Source of the DNA: an uncultured Blautia sp.
GTDB lineage: Bacteria; Bacillota; Clostridia; Lachnospirales; Lachnospiraceae
NCBI GenBank assembly: GCA_900543715.1
Contig: UQSX01000004.1
Span: 1 to 64,000, forward strand
Length of the DNA stretch: 64,000 nt
Direction: 5' to 3'
Numbering within the stretch: position 1 is the first letter of the stretch; each line of letters starts with the position of its first letter. A program made the position numbers and the translations under genes. The notes beneath the pieces were generated by a model. That model was given only the letters and a program-made list of their open reading frames with translations. It had not been told where the DNA came from and did not search any database. Shown here piece by piece: positions 1 through 8,258 of the stretch.

Positions 1-92
1 TGTTTTATGATGAGCAGGGAAAGCACAGACGCACGAAGAAAGAGATTTTAGATGAACAGGGAAATCTTCGGGCAGGATGCAGTATTATTTAG
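1..92 (+). CDS. C-terminal end of an unrecognised protein (partial)
   Basis: The frame beginning at base 3 is open and reads 29 residues to a TAG at 90-92 (begins FYDEQGKHRR, ends RAGCSII). The charged, coding-like composition and proximity to the edge suggest the end of a gene that starts outside the window. No family can be named from this tail. An 8-bp perfect hairpin follows at 118-136 (TTTGTGTT / AACACAAA, 3-nt loop) and may end the transcript, although no T-run follows it. Confidence 0.45.
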   Translation, partial: FYDEQGKHRRTKKEILDEQGNLRAGCSII

Positions 93-385
93 GTAATTGC
101 GAAACTCGTTAGATTTATTTGTGTTTAGAACACAAAAAGAAAGAGCTTTACATTTGGGATATAACTTAAACATGGGGAGTGACTAATTTATACTTTGGGG
201 CGCACTTAAATAAACCTCTGATTTAATTAAGCTGGTAAGCCTAAGCAATGAGTGGTTTCAAACTGCGAATATATTCATGATGATGAATTTTGTCTGCAAG
301 AACAACGGTAATAAGTTGTGTGATACCTGCAAGGATCAAATCTGCATGGAGCGTTTTTTCGTTTTGTGTTTTTCGTCCGGCAAAG
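93..385. other. Intergenic stretch with hairpin and a coding-like minus-strand remnant
   Basis: This 293-bp AT-rich stretch contains the small hairpin at 118-136. From about 385 down to 241 the minus strand reads as coding-like sequence (ending LADKIHHHEYIRSLKPLIA then stop). It begins opposite the start of the DUF188 gene and has no start of its own. It may be the 3' tail of a lost gene. No clear promoter or ribosome site for the downstream gene was found. Confidence 0.3.
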
Positions 386-844
386 ATGCAAATATTTGTT
401 GATGCAGATGCCTGCCCTGTAGTTGCAATCATTGAAAAAATCGCAAAAGAAAATAGTGTTCCGGTAACGTTGTTGTGTGATACGAATCATGTTCTGTCAT
501 CAGCTTATAGCGAAGTTGTTGTTGTCGGTGCAGGAGCAGATGCAGTAGATTATAAACTGATCAGTATCTGCCATAAAGGAGATATTGTCGTATCACAGGA
601 CTACGGTGTAGCTGCAATGGCATTGGGAAAAGGTGCTTATGCTATTCATCAATCAGATAAATGGTACACGAATGATAATATTGATCAGATGCTAATGGAA
701 CGGCACCTGAATAAAAAAGCCAGAAGAAGTTCCCGTAAATGTCATATCAAGGGACCGAAGAAGCGGACGGAGGAAGATGATGAAAGATTCGCTCAATCTT
801 TTGGAAAAATGCTTTTGATGGCACGTGAGAAAGATGTCAGATGA
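386..844 (+). CDS. DUF188 (YaiI/YqxD family) protein
   Basis: A 152-residue protein matching the YaiI/YqxD DUF188 family: it opens with MQIFVDADACPV, has a central VVSQDYGVAAMAL segment and a basic C-terminal part rich in Lys/Arg. These proteins are small and cytoplasmic; the Asp-rich N-terminus resembles PIN-like nucleases, but the function is not established. The ATG at 386 is chosen because family members start at MxIxVDADACPV; the open frame extends to 290 but that extension has no family character. No good ribosome site is visible. The stop overlaps the ATG of the next gene (ATGA at 841-844), so the two appear coupled. Family call is firm; role unknown. Confidence 0.85.
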   Translation: MQIFVDADACPVVAIIEKIAKENSVPVTLLCDTNHVLSSAYSEVVVVGAGADAVDYKLISICHKGDIVVSQDYGVAAMALGKGAYAIHQSDKWYTNDNIDQMLMERHLNKKARRSSRKCHIKGPKKRTEEDDERFAQSFGKMLLMAREKDVR

Positions 845-1830
845 GGAATTATACGGCTGCACTTCCATTTGCAGCAATGAAACTGTTGGAGACTGGTGCT
901 TATGATGTGAAAATGACCATGCGTGATATCTTTGTCTTTCAATTTTCAGGACCAAAGTCATTAACAATTATAGAAAAACTTACGAATACGAATCTTCATG
1001 ATCTAGCATTTTTGCAATTTCGTAAGGTAAGTATTCCGGGACTGAATATTGAAGTGGAAGTAAACAGGATTGGGATGAGTGGAACACTTGCATATGAAAT
1101 TCGTGGTTTAAAAGAAGATGGTCCCAATGTATATCATGCGGCTTATGAGATCGGAAAACCTATGGGATTAAAGAGGCTTGGATGGCGGAGTTATCCGGTG
1201 AATCATGCTTTTGGAGGATATCCGCAAGTTACGGTATCATTTGAGAGCGCTTCCTATAAAGATCCGAAGGTTGTAGAAATGTCACCTGCAAATATTTCAT
1301 ATACTGGAAGTGTTGAACCAGAGAATCTTCGTGCACGTTTCCGGACGCCGGTAGAGGTTGGCTGGCAATGGATGGCAAAATTGGATCATGACTTTATTGG
1401 AAGAAAAGCTCTTGAGAAAGAAATGTCAAATCCTCAAAAGATGATTGTATCTTTAATTTGGAATCCGGAAGATATTTTAGATGTACAGGCATCTTTGTAT
1501 GGAGAGGGGGAGCCTTATAAGCAGATGGAGTATCCTTGTTGCGTTCCGGGCATGTGTGGAGGACATCAGGACTATGTTACCACAAGGGATGGCAAGGTTA
1601 TTGGTTTATCCAGTAGTGCGGTATATAGTTCCCATTATCATAAAATGATTTCTGAATGTACCATAGATATGGAATATGCCAAAGAGGGCGAAGAAGTGAT
1701 TGTAAAATGGGGCGATTATGGAAAGCGTATAAAGGATATCCGTGCAGTAATTGCAAAATTTCCATTAAATGGTCTGGTTGAGAATAAAAATTATGATATT
1801 AGTTCTTGTCCGTATGGCTTTGAAGAATGA
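841..1830 (+). CDS. GcvT/LigM-like aminomethyltransferase-family protein lacking its N-terminus
   Basis: A 329-residue homologue of the protein at 5895-7244. The two align without gaps from residue 2 here (RNY) against residue 107 there (RTY), for example through the shared NLHD, RxGMSGxLAYEI, VGW and DFIG(R/K)+AL motifs. About 106 residues are therefore missing, including the TDG segment that in GcvT-fold enzymes carries the conserved catalytic/folate-site Asp. An in-frame stop at 826-828 closes the frame immediately upstream. The start is coupled to the DUF188 stop by a 4-bp overlap, and the stop overlaps ATGA at 1827-1830. It is either a decaying pseudogene or a non-catalytic partner; the intact 329-codon frame and coupling leave the second possible. 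Confidence 0.75.
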   Translation: MRNYTAALPFAAMKLLETGAYDVKMTMRDIFVFQFSGPKSLTIIEKLTNTNLHDLAFLQFRKVSIPGLNIEVEVNRIGMSGTLAYEIRGLKEDGPNVYHAAYEIGKPMGLKRLGWRSYPVNHAFGGYPQVTVSFESASYKDPKVVEMSPANISYTGSVEPENLRARFRTPVEVGWQWMAKLDHDFIGRKALEKEMSNPQKMIVSLIWNPEDILDVQASLYGEGEPYKQMEYPCCVPGMCGGHQDYVTTRDGKVIGLSSSAVYSSHYHKMISECTIDMEYAKEGEEVIVKWGDYGKRIKDIRAVIAKFPLNGLVENKNYDISSCPYGFEE

Positions 1831-1841
1831 AGGGAGTTTTC

Positions 1842-3047
1842 ATGAGTAAAAAAAATAGAAAATGGCTGGTATTTACGATTATGTGTCTTGCATATATGCC
1901 AGGAAGTTATGCACAATACCAGTTATCCGTGTTTGCCCCGGAACTAATACAATCTTTTGGACTTACAACATCGCAGTTTTCATCTTTATTTACGGCGCCT
2001 ATGATTGTAGCAATTTTCTTGAGTTTTGTAGGAGGAATGATTTCTGACAAGGTTGGTTCAAAGAAAGTCATTAATATTTCATTTGTTATAGCTGGAATTG
2101 GAATGATTGGGAGAGTTTTTGCAAATAGCTATATGCCATTTTTTCTTTGCATGGCATTAACCGGTTTCTCCAATATGTTTGTCAATATTAATGCATCCAA
2201 GATTACTGCAAGTTGGTTTGAGCAGGAAAAGCTAGGAATTTTGATGGGCATATTTGCATTTTGCGGACAACTTCCGGGAGCCTTTGCGACAGCAACGACG
2301 GCAGTTTTGTTTGATAGCAGGACATCTGCTTTTATTGTATCAGCAATATTCTGTATTAGTGTATTTGTTTTATGGTTGCTTTTTGTGAAAGATAAGCCAG
2401 AGGATACAATGGAAGAAAGGGAGAAGATAGATCAGGAAAATCAACCTTCCATTGGGGATTCTCTTAAGGTAGTACTTTCTAATAAAGGTGTATGGCTGGT
2501 TTCTATTTGCATTATGATGGCTCTTGGCAGTACGGTAACTTTATCCACTTTTATGCCGATGGCATTGCAGACCATGTATGGAATAGATTTGAAAGTATGT
2601 GGTACGATTGCATCTATGTTGACATTGGGAAATTGTATTGGTTCTATTACAGGTCCCATTGTATTCTCTAAAATCAAAAATGTTAAAGTGTTTGTATCAG
2701 GAGCTGCCGTGTTGAGTTTTGCCGGAATTATTATGTGTTGGAGATTTCCGTCCATATTCGTTTTACACATACTGGTTCTTTATACTGGAATTATGCTTGG
2801 AGCGTCAATGCCTATTTTCCTTTCCGCACCGGTTTTGTTAGAAGGACTTGGAACTAAATATGCAGGAAGTGCGGCGGGTGTCATCTCTACATTACAGCTT
2901 CTTGGAGCTGTTTTGATTCCAACTTATATCTTAACACCGATTGCGGGAGATAATTATAGTTTGTTGTTTATGCTTGCATCCATATGTATGGTAATTATGT
3001 TTCTCTGTGGGCTGTTACTCCCTCAGTTCGGAAACAATCAAAAGTAA
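1842..3047 (+). CDS. MFS transporter
   Basis: A 401-residue polytopic membrane protein with about 12 hydrophobic segments. The GGMISDKVGSKKV sequence between the second and third segments is the MFS motif A, and a hydrophilic loop splits the protein in the middle (DKPEDTMEEREK region). The start at 1842 follows AGGGAG by 7 bases; an upstream in-frame ATG at 1827 overlaps the previous stop but lacks its own site. It resembles the oxalate/formate-antiporter-type branch. Its place right after a GcvT-like gene suggests it carries the methylated substrate or the demethylated product, an inference only. Confidence 0.85.
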   Translation: MSKKNRKWLVFTIMCLAYMPGSYAQYQLSVFAPELIQSFGLTTSQFSSLFTAPMIVAIFLSFVGGMISDKVGSKKVINISFVIAGIGMIGRVFANSYMPFFLCMALTGFSNMFVNINASKITASWFEQEKLGILMGIFAFCGQLPGAFATATTAVLFDSRTSAFIVSAIFCISVFVLWLLFVKDKPEDTMEEREKIDQENQPSIGDSLKVVLSNKGVWLVSICIMMALGSTVTLSTFMPMALQTMYGIDLKVCGTIASMLTLGNCIGSITGPIVFSKIKNVKVFVSGAAVLSFAGIIMCWRFPSIFVLHILVLYTGIMLGASMPIFLSAPVLLEGLGTKYAGSAAGVISTLQLLGAVLIPTYILTPIAGDNYSLLFMLASICMVIMFLCGLLLPQFGNNQK

Positions 3048-3067
3048 GAATCACAAAATAAATGAAA

Positions 3068-3125
3068 ATCTTCCTATGTTGCAATGAAATTGCTGTCGCA
3101 AGCCAAATTTCAAGCATAGGAGGAT
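3068..3125. terminator. Hairpin between convergent MFS and PucR-type genes
   Basis: Arms at 3068-3078 and 3115-3125 pair (ATCTTCCTATG / CATAGGAGGAT, one mismatch) across a 36-nt loop. It lies between two convergent genes, which suits a shared terminator, but no T-run follows in either direction. Confidence 0.4.
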
Positions 3126-3132
3126 GTCCAAA

Positions 3133-4680
3133 TTAGAGTGTTTCGCAGATGAAGCAGGATATTAATAAATAGAGAAGCATATTTTCATCCAGGTAATCCA
3201 GTGAAATATGGAGCAGGTCTTCGATTTTTCGTAGCCGGTAGATCAAGGTGTTTCTATGAAGATGAAGCGTCCGGGCAGTCTCCGCTATATTTCTTCCGTT
3301 GATAAGATAGCATTTTAAATTATGAATGAGCGTGAGATCCTGCTCCATATGGCTTTGCCACAGGGATAAAACAGCTGGGTGGCAGAAGCCCGGCAAGGAG
3401 TTTTTTTCCTTAAGGACACCATATAAAACATGCGGAAAGGCTTCATCAAACCTTTGAATATGTTTTTGAGGCTCCAAAGGGTAAGATTTCATAAGCCTGC
3501 ATTGTCCATATGCCATGGAAAGCTCCGTGAATCTAAAAAAACGGGTGCTTATATAGACCTTAAGGGAAAGCCGTTTTAGCAAATCATCCAGTGCGGCGTA
3601 TGATTTTTCATAATCAGGATCAAAATCCCGCCTGCGGCAAACCGCAACAATAGAATGTTCAAAATAGAGGACAACTCCATGAGGCAGAATATTTTTTATC
3701 TGATGAATATAGGCAGACTGACGGGTATCCGAGACGTCAGATTCCGGAAGGGAAAATTGATAAAGATACCAAATATCCTCGTTCGTATAATTTCTGGCTT
3801 GGAGATAATAAGAGGTAGAAAGCTCATCTGCCGGATATCCCTGTAAAAGCCGTATAACATAATAGTTTTCTTCATCCTGCAAAAGAAAAGCCTGAATCTG
3901 GTGATTCATAGCAAGCTCTGTAAAATGAACGACTTCTAATAACAAAGCCTTTTGTGCTTCCGTAAAGGGACCGTTCATATCTGTCGTACCGAATGCTCCA
4001 AAGTTTTTTCCCTCAAAATAAAGCGGAGCGGTCAGAGAGTGATGGGATGGATCCTGACGAAAGACGCTGGAGATTAAGCGGTTTCCGCTGTGAATTTCCT
4101 GCATAACTCTCTGGTGTTCGTCAGGATATATGGATTCTGTCGGTGTAAAGCCGAAATTGATAACCTCGTCCCAGAGAGTTCCCTCGATTTTTTCCTGAAA
4201 TTTCCCGGCATAATGCAGCAGCTTTCCGGTTGGAGAAAAAAGGGCAATCGGGTTGCAAAGAAAGGTGGCCGCATAATCAAGCAGATCTGAAACATCTTTG
4301 TTTTCGATAATTATCTTTAGGCATTGCTCATACCAGGCATAGTACTTATCAAAAATATCCAGAAACTCACGGAATACCTTATGAAAAGGCTCGTCCGTAT
4401 ATAAGATGGCGGCATGCTCCATCCAAGAAGGGTTTATCTGTTCCTCCTTTGATCCGGTTTTGGTACAGAAAATCAGGAACCGGGGCTTACGTATATCCCA
4501 TTCCCTATCAAGGAAAGAGATCTCTTGTGTTAAATACAGAAAATCATTATCGATTATTTCCATGGAATCATCAAGCATGCGGGCATGCCGGAATAATTGA
4601 TCTAAGCCCGTAGATTTATAAAAAATCCTGTATTTATCAGGAATCCAGTCAAGGATGACAGAAATGCTCATAGATTTCAT
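3133..4680 (-). CDS. PucR-family transcriptional regulator
   Basis: A 515-residue regulator with a C-terminal PucR-type helix-turn-helix near residues 455-505, centred on NIAETARTLHLHRNTLIYRL. This is the HTH_30 arrangement of PucR/CdaR regulators, which usually activate catabolic genes in response to the substrate. The long N-terminal part has no motif I can name; its middle resembles the degenerate GGDEF-like region of CdaR proteins. The start follows AAGGAG by 9 bases on the minus strand. It is transcribed divergently from the NmrA-like/GcvT-like pair and convergently with the MFS gene, so it most likely controls this cluster. Family confident; ligand unknown. Confidence 0.85.
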   Translation of the reverse strand: MKSMSISVILDWIPDKYRIFYKSTGLDQLFRHARMLDDSMEIIDNDFLYLTQEISFLDREWDIRKPRFLIFCTKTGSKEEQINPSWMEHAAILYTDEPFHKVFREFLDIFDKYYAWYEQCLKIIIENKDVSDLLDYAATFLCNPIALFSPTGKLLHYAGKFQEKIEGTLWDEVINFGFTPTESIYPDEHQRVMQEIHSGNRLISSVFRQDPSHHSLTAPLYFEGKNFGAFGTTDMNGPFTEAQKALLLEVVHFTELAMNHQIQAFLLQDEENYYVIRLLQGYPADELSTSYYLQARNYTNEDIWYLYQFSLPESDVSDTRQSAYIHQIKNILPHGVVLYFEHSIVAVCRRRDFDPDYEKSYAALDDLLKRLSLKVYISTRFFRFTELSMAYGQCRLMKSYPLEPQKHIQRFDEAFPHVLYGVLKEKNSLPGFCHPAVLSLWQSHMEQDLTLIHNLKCYLINGRNIAETARTLHLHRNTLIYRLRKIEDLLHISLDYLDENMLLYLLISCFICETL

Positions 4681-4929
4681 TGCAAAAAACTCCTTTGGTT
4701 ATTTTTGACGAAAAAAGACGGTATAAATGAATTATATAACTGATGACGGGAGATGGCAACTGCTTTACTATAAATATATAGGAAACACTGTTCAGGCGCC
4801 GACAGTTAGAGAGGAGATAATATAATTCAGACAAAAGGAGGGAGGCAATAAAAAGAGCTGAGGGAGCATCCTATAAAGGGGTATCGATTTTTTAATATTA
4901 TAACTATATAGTTGAAAGGATTTTTTTTT

Positions 4930-5874
4930 ATGAAAAAGATATTGTTAAATGGAGTAGACGGAAATTTTGGAAGCAGGTCAGCTCGTGTACTTCTGGAAAG
5001 ATATCCTCATGAAGCTTTGATTTTTACGGCTCCAACAAAAAATGGTCTTGAAAAATACCAGGCAATGGGCATTGAAACCAGAATTGCCGATTTTAACAAT
5101 GCGGAAAAACTGACGGAAGCATTTAAAGATGCGGATACAGTTATTCTGATCTCCATGCCATTCGTTGGACCGAAAAGAAGAGCGGCACATAAAATTGCAA
5201 TTGATGCGGCCGTGGCGGCAGGTGTAAACAAACTGGTTTATACATCGATTGTAGGAGCCGGACATGAGGATATCAATGCTTACGAAGTAAACGATCATGT
5301 ATGGACCGAAGAGTATATCAAAAAACAGCCCATCCATTATTTGATTCTTCGGGATTCCCAATATGCGGAAGCAATGGTCTCCACATTTGTGGAAGCAATT
5401 GAAAACACAAACGGCATCATCCGTAATAACATGGGGGATGGGAAAATGGCATTTGTTTCGAGGGATGACTGTGCGCTTGCGGCAGTCTGTGCGGCAATGT
5501 CTGATTGGGAGGATCGAATTGTTGATATAAATGGAGCCGAGCTTCTGACAATTGCACAGTACATGGCAATCGCCTCGGAGGTTACGGGTAAAAAGACGGA
5601 ATATCAATATATCAACGATGATGAGATGTATGAGTTCTTTGACTCCATCGGTGTTCCAAGGACAACGGAGGAAATGTGGGCGGACACGGCGAAGAACTTT
5701 CCATTTTGCTCAGATGGAATGGTGTCCTTTGGCAGGGCAATCCGTCTGAATCAAATGAGTACATTTACAGATGATTTTGAAAAGCTGACAGGGCAAAAGC
5801 CCATCACGGTAAGAGAAATGTTTGAAGATATGGAAAATCATTTAATCGGAACAAGAACATCTACAGATAATTAA
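4930..5874 (+). CDS. NmrA-like NAD(P)-binding oxidoreductase
   Basis: A 314-residue atypical SDR/NmrA-family protein. The N-terminal MKKILLNGVDGNFGSR carries the GxxGxxG dinucleotide-binding loop after a first beta strand, and VAAGVNKLVYTSIVGAG marks the strand 5 region. Relatives include NADPH-sensing NmrA regulators and QOR2-type quinone reductases. The ATG at 4930 follows GAAAGGA at good spacing; an in-frame TTG at 4912 overlaps that ribosome site and is rejected. The 249-bp gap to the divergent PucR gene should hold both promoters. The next gene starts 20 bp downstream, so the two are probably one operon. Substrate unknown; a quinone or aromatic product of the neighbouring demethylase would fit. 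Confidence 0.8.
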   Translation: MKKILLNGVDGNFGSRSARVLLERYPHEALIFTAPTKNGLEKYQAMGIETRIADFNNAEKLTEAFKDADTVILISMPFVGPKRRAAHKIAIDAAVAAGVNKLVYTSIVGAGHEDINAYEVNDHVWTEEYIKKQPIHYLILRDSQYAEAMVSTFVEAIENTNGIIRNNMGDGKMAFVSRDDCALAAVCAAMSDWEDRIVDINGAELLTIAQYMAIASEVTGKKTEYQYINDDEMYEFFDSIGVPRTTEEMWADTAKNFPFCSDGMVSFGRAIRLNQMSTFTDDFEKLTGQKPITVREMFEDMENHLIGTRTSTDN

Positions 5875-5894
5875 AAACAGTAGGAGGACGAAAA

Positions 5895-7244
5895 ATGGCA
5901 GAAATGATGAATCCGGCGCTGGAAGGCGCCACCTTATTGTTCCCACAGGGATCTTTTATTACGGCATATGCTTATACGGGCGTGGAGGATGAGATCAAGG
6001 CATATCAGACCAGCGCATGGATTGGAACGGCGCTTATGACATCCCCCATTTATGATGTATACGGACCGGATGCCGTTAAATTAATGGGACAGGTTTGTAC
6101 AAATGATTTTACCACGCTGGGAATGAACGGCATACGCCATGCCGTAATGTGCAATGAGAAAGGTCAGATTCTGACAGACGGCGTTGTAATCCGTATCGGA
6201 GAAGATCGTTACAGAACCTACTGGCTTGATCCGGTGATCTCTTATTATGTCAATACATCAGATCTGGATGTGCATGGCGAAAACATGAGCGGAAAGGAAT
6301 ATTTTATCCAGATTGACGGTGAAAAGTCCTTAGAGATTCTGGAAAACGCATTCCAGGCCAATCTTCACGACATCAAATTCGGCAGACATAGAATCCAGGA
6401 GGTAAACGGAAAACAGGTACGCATCATCCGGCTTGGCATGTCCGGCAACCTTGCTTATGAAATTCACGGAGATATGGCGGATTATGCGGAGATCTATAAT
6501 CTGGTATGGGCGGCAGGTGAAAAGCTGGGAGCAAGAAAGCTTGGGCTCCAGGCTTATAACATGTTTAACCATACGGAGGCCGGATTCCCGAATATCAATC
6601 TTCACTATCCGCTTCCGTGGCTGGAAACCAGCGAGAAAATGACAGAATATATGCGCACAGTGCCTCAGTTATCCATGTTCAATCTCAATCGAAGGCTTCT
6701 CGGAAGTGTGGGGGATGATCTTCAGGCTCGCTTTGTTACTCCCTATGATGTGGGATGGGATTTCCTGATTAAATACAATCATGACTTCATTGGAAAAGAA
6801 GCCCTCCTTGAAATGTCGAAAAAGCCCCAAAAAAAATGCGTAACCCTGGAGTGGAACGCCGAGGATGTGGCAGAAGTCTTTGCAACCATGCTCAGCCCTG
6901 GGGAGGAACCCTGCGAGGATATTACCAAACCCTGCGCTCTTGAATATTATTTCTGTGTCAGAGAGTTTGGTTTTGAGTACCGGGCGGATAAGGTGCTGGC
7001 TGCAGATAAGGAGATCGGGATCACAAGCGGAAAAATCATCTCTTATACCTATAACAGCATGATTTCTCTGGCCTTCATTTCCGCAGAATATGCCAAAGAA
7101 GGGACGGAGCTTGAAATACTCTGGGGAACGCCGGGAACCCGCCAGATGAAGGTTCGCGCAAAGGTTGCCAGATTCCCGTATAATCAGGATTATATCCGTA
7201 ATGAAAAGCGGGATGTTTCGGATATACCTGTTTTTGAAAGATGA
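5895..7244 (+). CDS. GcvT/LigM-like tetrahydrofolate-dependent methyltransferase (putative demethylase)
   Basis: A 449-residue full-length member of the GcvT fold. Length, the TDG motif at residues 94-96 (position of the conserved GcvT Asp), RLGMSGNLAYEI near 176 and the C-terminal GcvT domain match the aminomethyltransferase superfamily. That includes glycine-cleavage T protein, dimethylglycine and DMSP demethylases and the vanillate O-demethylase LigM, all of which move a methyl or methylene group to tetrahydrofolate. No gcvH or gcvP genes are nearby, and the length exceeds true GcvT (about 365), so glycine cleavage is unlikely. An O-, N- or S-demethylase is inferred from the carrier, reductase and PucR neighbours. 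A strong AGGAGG lies 8 bases before the ATG. Confidence 0.75.
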   Translation: MAEMMNPALEGATLLFPQGSFITAYAYTGVEDEIKAYQTSAWIGTALMTSPIYDVYGPDAVKLMGQVCTNDFTTLGMNGIRHAVMCNEKGQILTDGVVIRIGEDRYRTYWLDPVISYYVNTSDLDVHGENMSGKEYFIQIDGEKSLEILENAFQANLHDIKFGRHRIQEVNGKQVRIIRLGMSGNLAYEIHGDMADYAEIYNLVWAAGEKLGARKLGLQAYNMFNHTEAGFPNINLHYPLPWLETSEKMTEYMRTVPQLSMFNLNRRLLGSVGDDLQARFVTPYDVGWDFLIKYNHDFIGKEALLEMSKKPQKKCVTLEWNAEDVAEVFATMLSPGEEPCEDITKPCALEYYFCVREFGFEYRADKVLAADKEIGITSGKIISYTYNSMISLAFISAEYAKEGTELEILWGTPGTRQMKVRAKVARFPYNQDYIRNEKRDVSDIPVFER

Positions 7245-7284
7245 AACCGGAGATGATTACATAGGGAAAATAAAATTTATGTGT

Positions 7285-7316
7285 TCCCCTGCAGAGTTTT
7301 CAAGCTTTGCAGGGGA
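7285..7316 (+). terminator. Hairpin after the demethylase-like gene
   Basis: TCCCCTGCAGAG at 7285-7296 pairs with CTTTGCAGGGGA at 7305-7316 around an 8-nt loop. It lies 40 bp after the GcvT-like stop and marks the end of the cluster. The T-run is poor, so termination strength is uncertain. Confidence 0.5.
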
Positions 7317-7351
7317 TCTGCTGTTTACGGGTTTATTCTTTTAACTTAATA

Positions 7352-7449
7352 CATATACCTGTATTAATTATTGAACATAATATAGAATTTATTTCTCATG
7401 TAGCAGATTATCTTGTAGATGTAGGAAGAAATGCAGGAAATAAAGGTCC
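7352..7449 (+). pseudogene. UvrA-like ATPase C-terminal fragment
   Basis: In the frame containing 7358, the translation reads PVLIIEHNIEFISHVADYLV followed by DVGRNAGNKGP. This matches the conserved strand and helix after the second Walker B of excinuclease UvrA and its short paralogues (VIVIEHN..., IDLGPxGGxxGG). Only about 30 codons remain, and there is no start, Walker A or signature. It adjoins a HicB fragment directly, so it is debris from rearrangement. Confidence 0.55.
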
Positions 7450-7635
7450 TATCGTATGGAAATTGTGGAAGACAAAGATGAAGGCGGATTTGAAGTTTCT
7501 TATCCGGATTTGCCTGGATGCATTACTTGTGGTGAGACAGTGGAGAGGGCGGTAGCAAATGCACTGGATGCAAAAAAAGCATTGGTATTATGTAAATTAT
7601 TTGTAGTCTTTAAGGTTTTTTCGACGTATTTTTGA
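7444..7635 (+). pseudogene. HicB-like antitoxin fragment
   Basis: The frame with ATG at 7456 reads MEIVEDKDEGGFEVSYPDLP and then GCITCGETVERAVANALDAK. This is the core of the HicB antitoxin fold (GGFxVxxPDLPGCxTxGxTxExAxxNA), followed by about 19 unrelated residues and a TGA at 7633. The N-terminal strand is cut by the UvrA fragment, the C-terminal DNA-binding part is missing and no HicA toxin lies beside it. It is a relic of a HicAB locus or orphan antitoxin. Confidence 0.65.
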
Positions 7636-7812
7636 TAAGTATTTTCCGAGTTTCTCTATACGGTCGATATTGTAGTAAGCACAATCCCATATTTCAGAAT
7701 ACATGTGACCTTCATATTTATAGCATATAAGATCATCGTAGTATGCAATAAAGAAGTCTGCGTTTGGGTTATCATATAGTCTAGAGAATTTAGCAATTGT
7801 AGGTATATGCAT
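7597..7812 (-). CDS. Small unrecognised ORF, possibly a remnant
   Basis: A 71-codon frame rich in Tyr, Asp and Lys (starts MHIPTIAKFSRLYDNPNADF). No ribosome site precedes the ATG, and a second minus-strand frame (7656-7853) opens just upstream, so this could be the distal part of a frameshifted gene. It overlaps the tail of the HicB fragment. Composition looks more coding-like than random sequence, but no family is recognised. Confidence 0.25.
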   Translation of the reverse strand: MHIPTIAKFSRLYDNPNADFFIAYYDDLICYKYEGHMYSEIWDCAYYNIDRIEKLGKYLSKIRRKNLKDYK

Positions 7813-7918
7813 ATAAATATCAATTCATTTTTTGCTTCCATTGTATCCTTCATTAGGATGAGAAGAGGTATTTAATGGATGTGTTACGATAAAAGAACGA
7901 ATTGCTTTAAACTTATCA

Positions 7919-8116
7919 TTGGCAAGTTTTCGAGAATTGTTTTCTTTGTTTCGCGAACCGGACGGCTTCGTTCTGATCTACAAGCGGTTGTCTGTCCGCG
8001 GCGGCTATCAATGGCCCAGGAAGCAGTCAGAGGTCCGGAATCTTTCCTGGCGGGAGTTTGACTGGCTGATGTCCGGGATTGATATTGACCAGCCCAAAGC
8101 CCTCAAAGCAGAGTGA
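7919..8116 (+). pseudogene. tnpB: IS66 TnpB (accessory protein) C-terminal fragment
   Basis: From about 7949 the frame reads FREPDGFVLIYKRL, then GGYQWPRKQSE and DQPKALKAE at the end. This is the characteristic C-terminus of the IS66 Orf2/TnpB accessory protein (usually about 115 residues with an N-terminal half missing here). It ends 142 bp before the transposase start. The leading 10 codons (MASFRELFSL) do not match the family and probably come from the deletion junction. Confidence 0.75.
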
Positions 8117-8258
8117 AAAGCATCTGGATTCCAATAAAAATCCTGCATAGAAAAATCCGGAAATGCCCTGTAAATTCGGCACTTTTCGGGAGTCATTTTT
8201 CTTTAGTAACAGCTCCGTTTCTGGTATAATAAAAGTATGAAATCCGAGGAGAGAAACG

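Noticed and set aside
5895-7244. Glycine-cleavage T protein
   Set aside because: About 85 residues longer than GcvT and no gcvH, gcvP or lipoate genes nearby.
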